Part shown: one piece after another, positions 34,724-42,533 of the stretch
How the letters are laid out: each line of letters opens with the position of its first letter
Position numbering within the stretch: position 1 is the first letter of the stretch
Source of the DNA: JAZDMK01 sp043800975
Lineage (GTDB): Bacteria; Bacteroidota; Bacteroidia; Bacteroidales; JAHJDW01
Length of the DNA stretch: 64,000 nt
Assembly (NCBI GenBank): GCA_043800975.1
Contig: JAZDMK010000325.1
Span: forward strand, 1 to 64,000
Reading direction: 5' to 3'
Made by a program: the position numbers and the translations under genes
Notes under the pieces: model-generated
Database searches by the model: none
Told to the model about the DNA's origin: nothing
The model's input: the letters and a program-made list of their open reading frames with translations, nothing else

Positions 34724-34775
34724 CGGGTTATGGATGCAAATTTTTACGAATTCGCTTAATGAAGAAGAAGACTAA

Positions 34776-35405
34776 ATGAAACCCATTTTAGAATTCATAA
34801 ATTTTCTTGAATCGTTCAGGTTACAAAACCCTGATACTTCTGAAAATTTGTATTCTTTGGATTCATCTGAAGGTTTAATTAGGCGGCATAACCTGAAAAC
34901 CTATCTTTCAAAAATGCTTTCTATCAAACCGGAAATAATGTTGCTTGGTGAAGCACCCGGATATAAAGGATGCCGTCTTTCAGGCATTCCCTTCACGAGT
35001 GAAAGATTATTAAAAACAAATGCATTCTTCTGTAATGAACCTTATGAAATAATTAATAGCAAACCCGAGAGCGAGCAGTCGGCTACCATTGTCTGGGGTG
35101 CATTAAATCAATATGAAAAGATGCCACTGATATGGAATATTTATCCCTTTCATCCGCACAAAGAAAATGATCTGAAAAGCAATCGTACGCCCTCTGAAAA
35201 AGAATTAGACGACGGAGTAAGAATATTAAAAGAACTGCTTACAATTTTCAGCATAAAACAATTTATTGCCATAGGAAGAAAAGCCGAGATAAAGCTCAAA
35301 GAAAACGGATATGATTGCACCTACGTCAGGCATCCGGCCAATGGCGGGAAAAGAGAATTTGTTGAAGGATTGAATAGATGTTTAAGAATAAAAATTGAAA
35401 TTTAA
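34776..35405 (+). CDS. Uracil-DNA glycosylase superfamily protein
   Basis: The 209-residue protein has motif A IMLLGEAPGYKGCRLSGIPF (about 54-73) and motif B VRHPANGG (His about 186), the two active-site segments of the UDG superfamily (GEAPG and H-P). The Cys-rich Fe-S cluster of families 4 and 5 is absent. It begins the operon 34776-36374 and its stop overlaps the next gene start (TAATG). In a defence island, enzymes of this fold can remove modified bases from phage DNA. That role is inferred. The uracil substrate is not certain. Confidence 0.7.
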   Translation: MKPILEFINFLESFRLQNPDTSENLYSLDSSEGLIRRHNLKTYLSKMLSIKPEIMLLGEAPGYKGCRLSGIPFTSERLLKTNAFFCNEPYEIINSKPESEQSATIVWGALNQYEKMPLIWNIYPFHPHKENDLKSNRTPSEKELDDGVRILKELLTIFSIKQFIAIGRKAEIKLKENGYDCTYVRHPANGGKREFVEGLNRCLRIKIEI

Positions 35406-35986
35406 TGAAACCCGATCCAATCGCCTCCACCCACAACCTGTCCGCCAGCTTCATTTCGCCCATTGCAGGAAGAACAATTGAAGGAATTGAAAAGTATGTA
35501 GGAAAGGTATATCCAATTGAAAAATATCCCGGCAAAGCATTCATCGTGGAATTTGAAAGATATGCAGAACCTAACCCTTCGGAGATTTGGAAGGTGGATC
35601 GATCGTTTTTCATCAACTGCAAAAAACAATTGTGGGTGCATGTTGATTTCAGAAAATACCGTTCAGCCTATATTGAAACATTTCCGGAATATGAAATCAC
35701 CCGGAATATTTTTATCGATCATCTGATGAACCGGAGGCTTGCCCGTGTATTTAATTATCCCTACATACGCCTTGTGCATGTGGATGCCGATGTGAACACA
35801 AGCAGTGGTGTGGGGCAGGAAGATTTATCAATCACCGGTCACGATCGTGTGGAAGAAGTAAGAAAAGAACAGCAGCATCAGCAAATACAATACGCCGATC
35901 CTTTTGATATTTCAAAGATGTTAAACATGAAAACGGGGTCGCAGCCTTTTGAAGATGTGATTGATTTGATGCCGCATTTGTATTAA
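35405..35986 (+). CDS. Unknown protein coupled to the UDG-like gene
   Basis: This 193-residue soluble protein overlaps the previous stop by 1 base. It has beta-rich stretches (KAFIVEFERYAEPNP, QLWVHVDFRKYRSAYI), a helical region ending in EEVRKEQQHQQIQY, and the tail FEDVIDLMPHLY. I recognise no family or catalytic motif. Its position and 10-bp spacing to the next gene argue for a shared function with its neighbours. Confidence 0.6.
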   Translation: MKPDPIASTHNLSASFISPIAGRTIEGIEKYVGKVYPIEKYPGKAFIVEFERYAEPNPSEIWKVDRSFFINCKKQLWVHVDFRKYRSAYIETFPEYEITRNIFIDHLMNRRLARVFNYPYIRLVHVDADVNTSSGVGQEDLSITGHDRVEEVRKEQQHQQIQYADPFDISKMLNMKTGSQPFEDVIDLMPHLY

Positions 35987-35996
35987 ATTTATTATT

Positions 35997-36374
35997 ATGG
36001 AAACAGCACTTATTGCTTCATTATCCTCATTATTTGGGGTTATCGTTGGTGGATTAATTTCATTCTTTTTACAGAAACAGAAACTAAATCATGAATTTCG
36101 GCTTAAGCTACAAGAAAACAAAACAGAAAACATGGCGGAAGCTACAGCGAAGTATTACTTAAAAGATGAAGGGTTTTACGAAAGATCATTTGATCATATC
36201 AAGAGAAAACTAGGAGGTTTTGATGACACTGAAATACGAAGAATTCTTGTAAGAGCAGGAGCTGTGAGATTCATCCGAAAAGAGGATGGCGTTGAATTTT
36301 GGTGTCTTGTGGAACGTTTGCATGAAAAATACAAAAGGGATAAAGAGAAAAATGAAAAGAAAAAACATTCCTAA
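35997..36374 (+). CDS. Small membrane-anchored helical protein, unknown function
   Basis: The 125-residue product has one N-terminal membrane helix (ASLSSLFGVIVGGLISFFLQ, about 8-27) and a charged cytoplasmic helical tail ending in KDKEKNEKKKHS-like Lys-rich sequence. The middle has ARYYLKD-type and FDDTEIRRILVRAG segments. It ends the UDG-like operon, suggesting a membrane-linked partner. No family is recognised. It shares only its layout with the protein at 20196. Confidence 0.55.
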   Translation: METALIASLSSLFGVIVGGLISFFLQKQKLNHEFRLKLQENKTENMAEATAKYYLKDEGFYERSFDHIKRKLGGFDDTEIRRILVRAGAVRFIRKEDGVEFWCLVERLHEKYKRDKEKNEKKKHS

Positions 36375-36399
36375 TGGGAGTGTTCATAGGCTTTAGGTT

Positions 36400-37929
36400 T
36401 TATTTCTTCCCTGTCTGATACTCGCCCCACCATTTAAAGAAATATTCTTTTGATCCATGATGGTTGGATGAAAAATATTCATTCTGCTGCCAAATTGAGC
36501 CATTTGTTATTTTATGAAGAGCATTAAGGCATTCATATACAACTCCAACCTTAACTCCTTGTATGTCATTTTCCCAATTTTCCTTTTTTAAAATCTCAAT
36601 TAATTGCGGTATGTATTCTTCAAATTTGTATTCTCCAATAGTATACACGGCAGCACAACGAATAGCATTATTATCGCTGTTCAAAGCTTTTTTTATGGTT
36701 TGATCACTGCTTATACTGGCAATGGTTAAAAACAATTTTGGCACAATCCCTTCAATAATTGTTGATTCCAAAGGAGCATCATCAGGATCCTGATAACTGT
36801 CACCATGCTCCAGAAAAGTAGCACCCCAGCGCCTAGATGAAACAATGCTGTGTTTAAATGTTGTTTTATATACAACTGTATCTTGAATAAATAATGCAAT
36901 GGTACCATTTACAGAAGCTGAGCAATACAGGTTTTTTTTTGTATAACCATCATCCTTCTCAGCAGTGCAGGTGTATTTAACTTTTAAAATCATGGGCTCA
37001 GTATCTTTACTAAAATCATTTATTCCCGCTAACGAAAGAATCTTTTTTGTATAGTTGCTGACAACGGTTCTTGGCTGCAATTTATCTGTGTTCGGAAATA
37101 AGCCTTCTATTTCGACTTTAATTCCATTTTTCTCCTTAAACAAAATCTTGGCGACATACAACATACCTGCCTCGTATTCGTTTCTTATAAACAAATCCAA
37201 TGCGGCCCAATATTGTTTGTTTTTAAAAAAGACATTCCCGATTTTGATTTCTCCCGGACGATACTTTAACTTTTTATATATCTCCAGTGCTTTCTCAATG
37301 TTTTTATCATCAAAATAGGCATCTCCAATTGCAATGATTTTTGTTTTGCAATCAAAATAGTAAGTATTATAGATTTCATAAGCCTTCTCATAGTCTTTGT
37401 TTAAAAAGTAACCATCTGCAACTTCAATAATTTTCTTTTTTAAATTAAACTTTTTATAGATTGTCATTGCTTTTTCAAAGTTCTTATCTGCTAGATATTG
37501 ATCGGCAACTTTTATCATTCCATCCTTATAATCATATTTGCTAAAACACTCGTAAGCTTTGTCATAATTTTTATTTGTAAAATAGGCATCTCCCGCTTTA
37601 ATAACTCCTTTTTCATACTTGTAAACGTCATAGGCTGAATATGCTTTATCAATATCATTGTTTCTCAAATATGCTTCTGCAACTTTATAAACACCATCCT
37701 TAAAAGTTGCTTTGGTATAATACTTCAAAGCATTTTCAAAATTGTTTTGATTAAAACATTCGTCGCCTAGTGCTAAATAACATTTCGTATTGTCGCCGGG
37801 CTTTTGTTTTTCACAATATTTTTCAGCTTTATCAAATTTTTTCTTTTCAACCCATTTCGCATAATTTTGAGCGGATATGCCGGAAAGAAATAAAAATGAA
37901 ACGGCAACGGTAATTAATATTCTCATCAT
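36400..37929 (-). CDS. Secreted or periplasmic TPR-like repeat protein with HEAT-like C-terminus
   Basis: The 509-residue product has a signal peptide (ILITVAVSFLFLSGISAQ). Residues about 25-270 are a chain of short helical repeats of about 31 residues (for example KNYDKAYECFSKYDYKDGMI, KVADQYLADKNFEKAMTIYK), resembling Sel1/TPR units. Residues about 280-400 form a beta-rich region, and about 410-470 (SSDQTIKKALNSDNNAIRCA) resembles a HEAT-repeat segment. A scaffold or binding role at the cell envelope is likely. The gene converges with the 34776-36374 operon, 25 bp between stops. Confidence 0.7.
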   Translation of the reverse strand: MMRILITVAVSFLFLSGISAQNYAKWVEKKKFDKAEKYCEKQKPGDNTKCYLALGDECFNQNNFENALKYYTKATFKDGVYKVAEAYLRNNDIDKAYSAYDVYKYEKGVIKAGDAYFTNKNYDKAYECFSKYDYKDGMIKVADQYLADKNFEKAMTIYKKFNLKKKIIEVADGYFLNKDYEKAYEIYNTYYFDCKTKIIAIGDAYFDDKNIEKALEIYKKLKYRPGEIKIGNVFFKNKQYWAALDLFIRNEYEAGMLYVAKILFKEKNGIKVEIEGLFPNTDKLQPRTVVSNYTKKILSLAGINDFSKDTEPMILKVKYTCTAEKDDGYTKKNLYCSASVNGTIALFIQDTVVYKTTFKHSIVSSRRWGATFLEHGDSYQDPDDAPLESTIIEGIVPKLFLTIASISSDQTIKKALNSDNNAIRCAAVYTIGEYKFEEYIPQLIEILKKENWENDIQGVKVGVVYECLNALHKITNGSIWQQNEYFSSNHHGSKEYFFKWWGEYQTGKK

Positions 37930-38118
37930 TGAAATTTTTAATTTGAAATGCCAGAAATTATAGCAACATTAATTAAAAAATTAATACTAAAGTGCTTCAA
38001 ATTGATATTTCTTTGTCTCCTCACAAACCTTTCCATTAAAAACTAATTTATACTACCAACCTTTCACCAACCATCCGCCGTGGCGGACACCCCAAACGCA
38101 ACATGTCCGTTGGAGTTA
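37930..38118. other. AT-rich intergenic stretch, no gene seen
   Basis: This stretch carries the promoter region of the TPR gene on the minus strand and a small palindrome (CCGCCGTGGCGG at about 38070-38081). I see no reading frame that looks coding. Confidence 0.5.
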
Positions 38119-38385
38119 AAACAATCGCTGCACAGCAGCTACAATTTGAAATGCGGCATTAAAGAATGCGAGTATTGAAAACAAAGTGCAATTTTTGTGG
38201 AAGCCACGAGCTAAGAAAAAGGTGTTTGACGAACGCAGTGAGGAGTTCTTTTTCGGGGAAAATTGCACTGTAGTTTTCGCGAGCAGGCTTTACGCCGCTA
38301 GACCTTCTTTGCCTGCTTTCTTTGGGCAATGCAAAGAAAGCGGGTCGCGTCGTTGGAGCGACGCGAAACAAGGCCTGTGCGCTGG
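38119..38385. repeat. Structured extragenic repeat, copy 2 (partner at 15198-15490)
   Basis: Collinear with the copy at 15198-15490 but with different stem sequences that still pair. GTGCAATTTT (38186-38195) pairs with AAAATTGCAC (38259-38268), GAAAAAG (38215-38221) with CTTTTTC (38248-38254), CCTGCTTTCTTTG (38312-38324) with CAAAGAAAGCGGG (38332-38344, one G-U), and TCGCGTCG (38345-38352) with CGACGCGA (38359-38366). It abuts the 3' end of the frameshifted membrane gene at 38416. A minus-strand reading frame extending the membrane gene into this repeat to 38298 is an artefact of the frameshift. Confidence 0.8.
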
Positions 38386-38415
38386 CAAAAGTAAAATGCA
38401 AATAGAAAAAAATTA

Positions 38416-39119
38416 TTAATTATTAAAAAATACACCACCTTTAGTAAGCCACGAAATCCCAAATGAAACCAAGGCAATAGTCTCTGTCCAGAAATAAGCT
38501 GCGAATTTTCGTCTCTACCGAGTCTCATAAAAATCACAATGTGAACCAGACATACCACCATAATACAACCGCAAACAACATATATCCGGTTTCGTTTACG
38601 ACGTGTGGGGTTGAACAAGGAGCAAGGAACAAGGATTTGCGATTTAAGAAGTGAAAAGAGATGAAGACGGGTATGGGAATGACGGATGGATTTACGGGAA
38701 GAGCGGGGAAATAAAAAAAGCGAAAAACACGCAAGGCACACAAAAAAAACACCGGCACAAATGAGGTGAATGCTGCCTGTTGCATTGTCTTCACCGGTGC
38801 CGTGGGTGGTGGGAAAAAAGGCGAGCCCCAGCGCGGCCAGGCCCGCTATGTTGGCCAGCCAGTCGTCGATACGCGAAGGGCCGCTGTAGAAAAACAGAAA
38901 AAAAGCCACCGCACAAATGGCCCCCACAAACACATTGCCCATGCAGGTATAATAATAATGGCTGACCGAGGGCTGTATGCTTTCGCCGCACAGGATCCAG
39001 GTTCCCGCCATCAGCACAAAAGGCAGCAGTATACCGATCCATCCCACCGCGCGCCGTATGGCCCGGTAGGAGAAGCGTTCGCGTCGTCCGCCGCGGCGGA
39101 GATGGTTGAGTGCTGTCAT
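38416..39119 (-). pseudogene. Multi-pass membrane protein with a C-terminal frameshift
   Basis: The minus-strand product begins MTALNHLRRGGRRERFSYR. It has at least four membrane helices (WIGILLPFVLMAGTWIL, FVGAICAVAFFLFFYS, AGLAALGLAFFP, FFVCLACFSLFLF) and the conserved-looking PSVSHYYYT. Near 38503-38509, at an A-run (GACGAAAATTC on the minus strand), the main frame turns into non-membrane sequence. The neighbouring frame continues as AAYFWTETIALVSFGISWLT and stops at TAA 38416-38418, which is the natural hydrophobic ending. A 1-base loss in the run, a -1 slip, or a sequencing error would explain this. The insert SIRHSHTRLHLFSLLKSQ in the third quarter also looks foreign. Function unknown. 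Confidence 0.65.
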
Positions 39120-39334
39120 GGGTGAATTCTTTTTTGTTGTGCTTGTTCATTTACATAAAATTATTTTTGCACTTTGTGATGCAGGATATGGAAGGGTCGG
39201 GAGACCGGAGACCGAAGACGGAAATGGAAGAGACCGAAGACAGAAGTCTGTAGTGCGAAGAAATGTCTTTGAAGATTTGGGATGAGTGAAGAAGTTAGTG
39301 GCTTTGCTGACTTGTGCAGTTTGTTGAGCAGAAT

Positions 39335-39698
39335 GGAGATCTTGATGATCACTACAGTGATTTTCAAAGCCCGTGTATTGATCTTGATGATAACTACAAT
39401 GATCTTCAAAGCCCGTGTATTGATTTTGATGATCACTACTTTGATCTTCAAAACCCGTGTATTGATTTTGATGATCACTATAATGATTTTCAAAACCCGT
39501 GTATTGATTTTGATGAACACTACATTGATCTTCAAAGCCTGTGTATTGATTTTGATGAACACTACATTGATCTTCAAAACCCGTGTATTGATTTTGATAA
39601 TCACTACAATGATCTTCAAAGCCCGTGTATTGATTTTGATGAACACTACATTGATCTTCAAAGCCCGTGTGTGGATTTTGATGATCCCCGAATTGATC
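39335..39698. repeat. Minisatellite: about 8.6 tandem copies of a 42-bp unit
   Basis: Units begin TTCAAAGCCCGTGTATTGAT at 39363 and repeat every 42 bp (39405, 39447, 39489, 39531, 39573, 39615, 39657), with a partial unit before the first and a degenerate last unit. Copies differ at several positions. Because 42 is divisible by 3 and stops are absent, long frames are open on both strands in at least four frames, giving 14-residue repeats (for example CIDFDDHY or NQYTGFED types). No frame has a convincing start and non-repeat flank, so coding status is undecided. Confidence 0.85.
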
Positions 39699-39744
39699 AA
39701 CAGGTACTGTGTATGGAATTTGTTGAAACATAAACGTGCTCCAA

Positions 39745-39783
39745 TAAAAAAGGCAATGCCCCGGGTGGAGCTTTGCCTTTATT
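39745..39783 (-). terminator. Terminator of the gene at 39806-40492
   Basis: On the minus strand AAAGGCAA (39780-39773) pairs with TTGCCTTT (39756-39749), followed by TTTTATT. An inner GC-rich arm strengthens it. Confidence 0.8.
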
Positions 39784-39805
39784 GCAGTGAATTTACGAAA
39801 CCGGA

Positions 39806-40492
39806 CTACAAAATGATTGCAGATATAAAATCAATCCATTCGGGAACATAGGTTTCCGAATCAGCTACCGGTTTTCTGCCCTGAGGCATCGTTACAGCAG
39901 TAGCAAAATAAACGGTAGTGGCGTGAGGCAGGCCGGTGATGGTGATGTTGGATACGATAGTTGGCGGAATAATTTTACAACTGTTTTCATCGGTCGGCGT
40001 TGTGGTCCAGCGCCAGTGATAAATAACACCGGTTTTCACGGCCTTGGTACGAATTTGCGCCATACCTTCAGCAATTTTAATTACTTCAAAACTGCGCTGG
40101 TGCGGTGTGAATTCTTTTTTCACCTGAAAACCGGCACTTGTCACAATTTGCACAGCCAGCGGAAGATCGCCGTTTGCTTTTTTGTTGGCCACGCCTTCTA
40201 CAAAATATGCCGTATCGCTGATCGTATTCATGATCAGGGTAGCCTGCTCCTGCTCAAGGCTGGTGAGGGTTGCCGAACGGTTGGTTTTGCGTGAGGTGTG
40301 CGTATTTTCAAGGTTGGTGGCTTGTGTACCCATGTCAACCAGTGAAACGGGAAGTTTGGCTAATTCAGCCACAGTGAAGTAAGTGTTGCCATTAAAGGCT
40401 TTGATGATGGCCCGAAGAAACGAAACCAGTTCGGTGCTGGTGAGCTGATGCAGATTGAGTGCAATCACGACTCGTTTAATACTTTTTTTCAT
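39806..40492 (-). CDS. Conserved-looking hypothetical protein with C-terminal fibronectin III-like segment
   Basis: The 228-residue product has a basic start (MKKSIKRVVIALNLHQL), no clear signal peptide, a helical first half (FVEGVANKKANGDLPLAVQ), and a C-terminal beta-rich domain (VIYHWRWTTTPTDENSC, NITITGLPHATTVYFATAVT). The last string resembles the end of a fibronectin type III domain. The pattern suggests a Bacteroidota family of hypothetical proteins. No catalytic residues are apparent. It is monocistronic with its own terminator. Confidence 0.6.
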   Translation of the reverse strand: MKKSIKRVVIALNLHQLTSTELVSFLRAIIKAFNGNTYFTVAELAKLPVSLVDMGTQATNLENTHTSRKTNRSATLTSLEQEQATLIMNTISDTAYFVEGVANKKANGDLPLAVQIVTSAGFQVKKEFTPHQRSFEVIKIAEGMAQIRTKAVKTGVIYHWRWTTTPTDENSCKIIPPTIVSNITITGLPHATTVYFATAVTMPQGRKPVADSETYVPEWIDFISAIIL

Positions 40493-40697
40493 TTTTGTTA
40501 AATTTTAATGTTAGATAATTAAGGTTAATAAAATTTGTAATACAAAGATGGCACAGCAGGAAAGGGGTTTGTTTCTGTTTTTAAGAGAAAAATTTACGTT
40601 TTTTACAGGTTTATCCTTTTAGTTGCAAATTCTTCTGCTTATTGCTGCCCTAAGGATAGCTGAATCCGGAAAATGGATCTGTGCAGATGTATTTTTT

Positions 40698-41264
40698 TTA
40701 CAGGTTTTCTATCCCGTCGCGTTTTTGTTCACTGCACATTTTATACTGCGAGGGTGTCACTCCTGTATATTCTTTGAATATTCCTGAGAAGTATGCAACG
40801 GTGCAATATTGAAGTTTAACTGCAATTTCTGAGAAATTTAATTCGCCGTATCCGATCAGCTCTTTGGCCCGTTCAATCTTCACTTTATTAATAAACTCAC
40901 GAATGGTGCAGCCGGTTTCTTCAACAAAGACATTGCTCAGATAATTATAATTGGCGCGGCATTTCGCACTCAGATAGACCGAAAATTTAATCGGCGGAAT
41001 TTCTTCGGAATAGAAAAACTGAATGATTTCACTTTTGATTCGTTCCACCGTGATCAGCTTCCTTCGCTTGAGAAGGGCGAGTTTGCATGCATCGAAACAT
41101 TGCTGCAGTTCGCGTTCCTGCGCGGGAGTGATGTCAATCAACAGATCGACAAATCCCATCTGCACCGCCTGATGCGGGATTCCCAGCCTGTTCAATTCTT
41201 CATCCACTTTGAGAATGCAGCGCTGGCTGACCATATTTTTGATGATGAGCCTCATGGGAAGCAA
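40698..41264 (-). CDS. AraC-family transcriptional regulator
   Basis: The 188-residue protein ends in an AraC double helix-turn-helix (about 90-175): YNYLSNVFVEETGCTIREFI for the first helices, then KIERAKELIGYGELNFSEIA and YFSGIFKEYTGVTPSQYKM, the family's most conserved block. The N-terminal domain (about 1-85, IDITPAQERELQQCFDACKL) is a short unknown input module. An alternative start 3 codons later (MRLIIKN) is possible. Its target is unknown. The adjacent membrane and lipoprotein genes are not obviously linked. Confidence 0.85.
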   Translation of the reverse strand: MLPMRLIIKNMVSQRCILKVDEELNRLGIPHQAVQMGFVDLLIDITPAQERELQQCFDACKLALLKRRKLITVERIKSEIIQFFYSEEIPPIKFSVYLSAKCRANYNYLSNVFVEETGCTIREFINKVKIERAKELIGYGELNFSEIAVKLQYCTVAYFSGIFKEYTGVTPSQYKMCSEQKRDGIENL

Positions 41265-41559
41265 AGCTGCTTAATTTATACAACGGAAAGAGGCGGGAAA
41301 TATTGTATAGGAAAAATATTAAGATTTTTGATTTTTTTACTTGGCGCATTTCATTTGAGTTCGGATTTTTTACTGTACCCATTTTAGTTTCCTACAAGTA
41401 GGGAAAAGATTAATGTGAACTCAAATGAAGCATCCGTAATTCTGAAATAGGTTGTCAAATAAAAATTTTAAATTTAGTTGAGAGTCTACTGAATGCGAAA
41501 AGCCACCTCTGCCAATGTCCGCCGCCACTCTTTTCTCGTTCTTCCCTATTCGTTTTAGC
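41265..41559. other. Gene-free AT-rich stretch
   Basis: This stretch holds the upstream region of the minus-strand AraC gene. I see no coding frame or strong structure before the terminator at 41560. Confidence 0.5.
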
Positions 41560-41600
41560 AAAAAAAATCCCCGCAACTCTTCAGGAACTGCAGGGATTTT
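41560..41600 (-). terminator. Terminator of the PepSY-like lipoprotein gene
   Basis: AAAATCCC and GGGATTTT (41593-41600) pair around an inner GCA/TGC arm. On the minus strand the hairpin is followed by a run of T. It is also T-rich on the plus strand, so it may work both ways. Confidence 0.8.
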
Positions 41601-41625
41601 ATATTTTTATTCCTTATAAAAACGT

Positions 41626-42474
41626 TCAATCTTTATCTTCTTTTTTCCCCTTTACGCATTTTTCTGCATCTGGTTTTTCTTCCGATTTCTTTACAAAAAC
41701 ACCTTTCGCATCAAACAGATAATCCGTATCGTTTACTTCCACTTCATAAGTTACAACTCCCTTGGCATCGGTAATTTTAGCAGCTTCTTTAATAACAGCA
41801 TCCTTAACATTTTTTGCAAAATAATCGCTGATGGCTTTGGGTAATTCTTTCACATCCATTTCGGTTTCTGTTGCGAGCAAAATTCCTTTTGCATCAAAAT
41901 TGGCCGACATTTCTTTTTCCTTCATTTCGAATTCTGCTTCATAAGCATCATCCTCTTTACCCCACTGTACTTCTTTTATACCCGGGAACTTCTTTTCAAA
42001 GGCAGCTTTCACTACTTCAGGAACTTCTACTTTTTCATCGTTTTTGCATTCGCCACCCATGAATTTTCCATTGGCATCAAATTCAAAATCCTTTGAAATT
42101 TCAATTTCAAACGTAATTTTTCCTACTGCATCGGTTATTTTTACAATCTCTTCCAGTTCTTTTCCTGCAAGGTGCATCTTAACAAAATTCTGCATTTCCG
42201 CAGGAGCTTCTTTTAATTCAATTTCGATTTCGCTTTCAATAAATTTTCCGGCAGCATCAAATTCGGCATTCATTTCTTTTCCGTTTACTGTGAATTCTGC
42301 TTCCCAGCTCAGGCTGTCCTGATCCCATTCAGCATCTTTCACATCCGGGAATTGTTTTTCAAATGCGGTTTGAACGGCATCGGGCGGTGTGGGGCCTTCT
42401 GCTTTTTTATCTTTGCTTCCGCATGAAAACAGCAGGGGAAGCAATGCAATCAGTAAAATGGATAGTTTTTTCAT
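41626..42474 (-). CDS. Lipoprotein with repeated PepSY-like (DUF2874-type) domains
   Basis: The 282-residue product has a lipoprotein signal with lipobox Cys 18 (LPLLFSCGSK). Three or four repeats follow, each with an Asp/Glu-rich beta strand pattern (FPDVKDAEWDQDSLSWEAEF, AAFEKKFPGIKEVQWGKEDD and DAKGVVTYEVEVNDTDYLFD). This fits PepSY-like beta-lactamase-inhibitor-type domains common in Bacteroidota periplasmic proteins. It is encoded next to, and oriented with, the two-component system at 42534-44467, so it is probably a target or co-sensor of that system. Confidence 0.75.
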   Translation of the reverse strand: MKKLSILLIALLPLLFSCGSKDKKAEGPTPPDAVQTAFEKQFPDVKDAEWDQDSLSWEAEFTVNGKEMNAEFDAAGKFIESEIEIELKEAPAEMQNFVKMHLAGKELEEIVKITDAVGKITFEIEISKDFEFDANGKFMGGECKNDEKVEVPEVVKAAFEKKFPGIKEVQWGKEDDAYEAEFEMKEKEMSANFDAKGILLATETEMDVKELPKAISDYFAKNVKDAVIKEAAKITDAKGVVTYEVEVNDTDYLFDAKGVFVKKSEEKPDAEKCVKGKKEDKD

Positions 42475-42533
42475 GGTTTTAATTTTTTAGATAAGCAATA
42501 TTAGATATTAATTCTGTAGAAATTCTGTTGTGA

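Noticed and set aside
34640..34760. Fragment resembling a DinD/antirepressor segment (NGFDHFADIGKMIER)
   Set aside because: The string is encoded by the perfect palindrome at 34688-34723 and has no start codon or extended homology, so the likeness is probably chance.
38298..38415. C-terminal extension of the membrane protein into the repeat
   Set aside because: The extension is hydrophilic and arises only from the frameshift; the hydrophobic end in the -1 frame stops at 38416.
39335..39698. CRISPR-like array
   Set aside because: The units are contiguous 42-bp tandem repeats without unique spacers, and no cas genes lie nearby.
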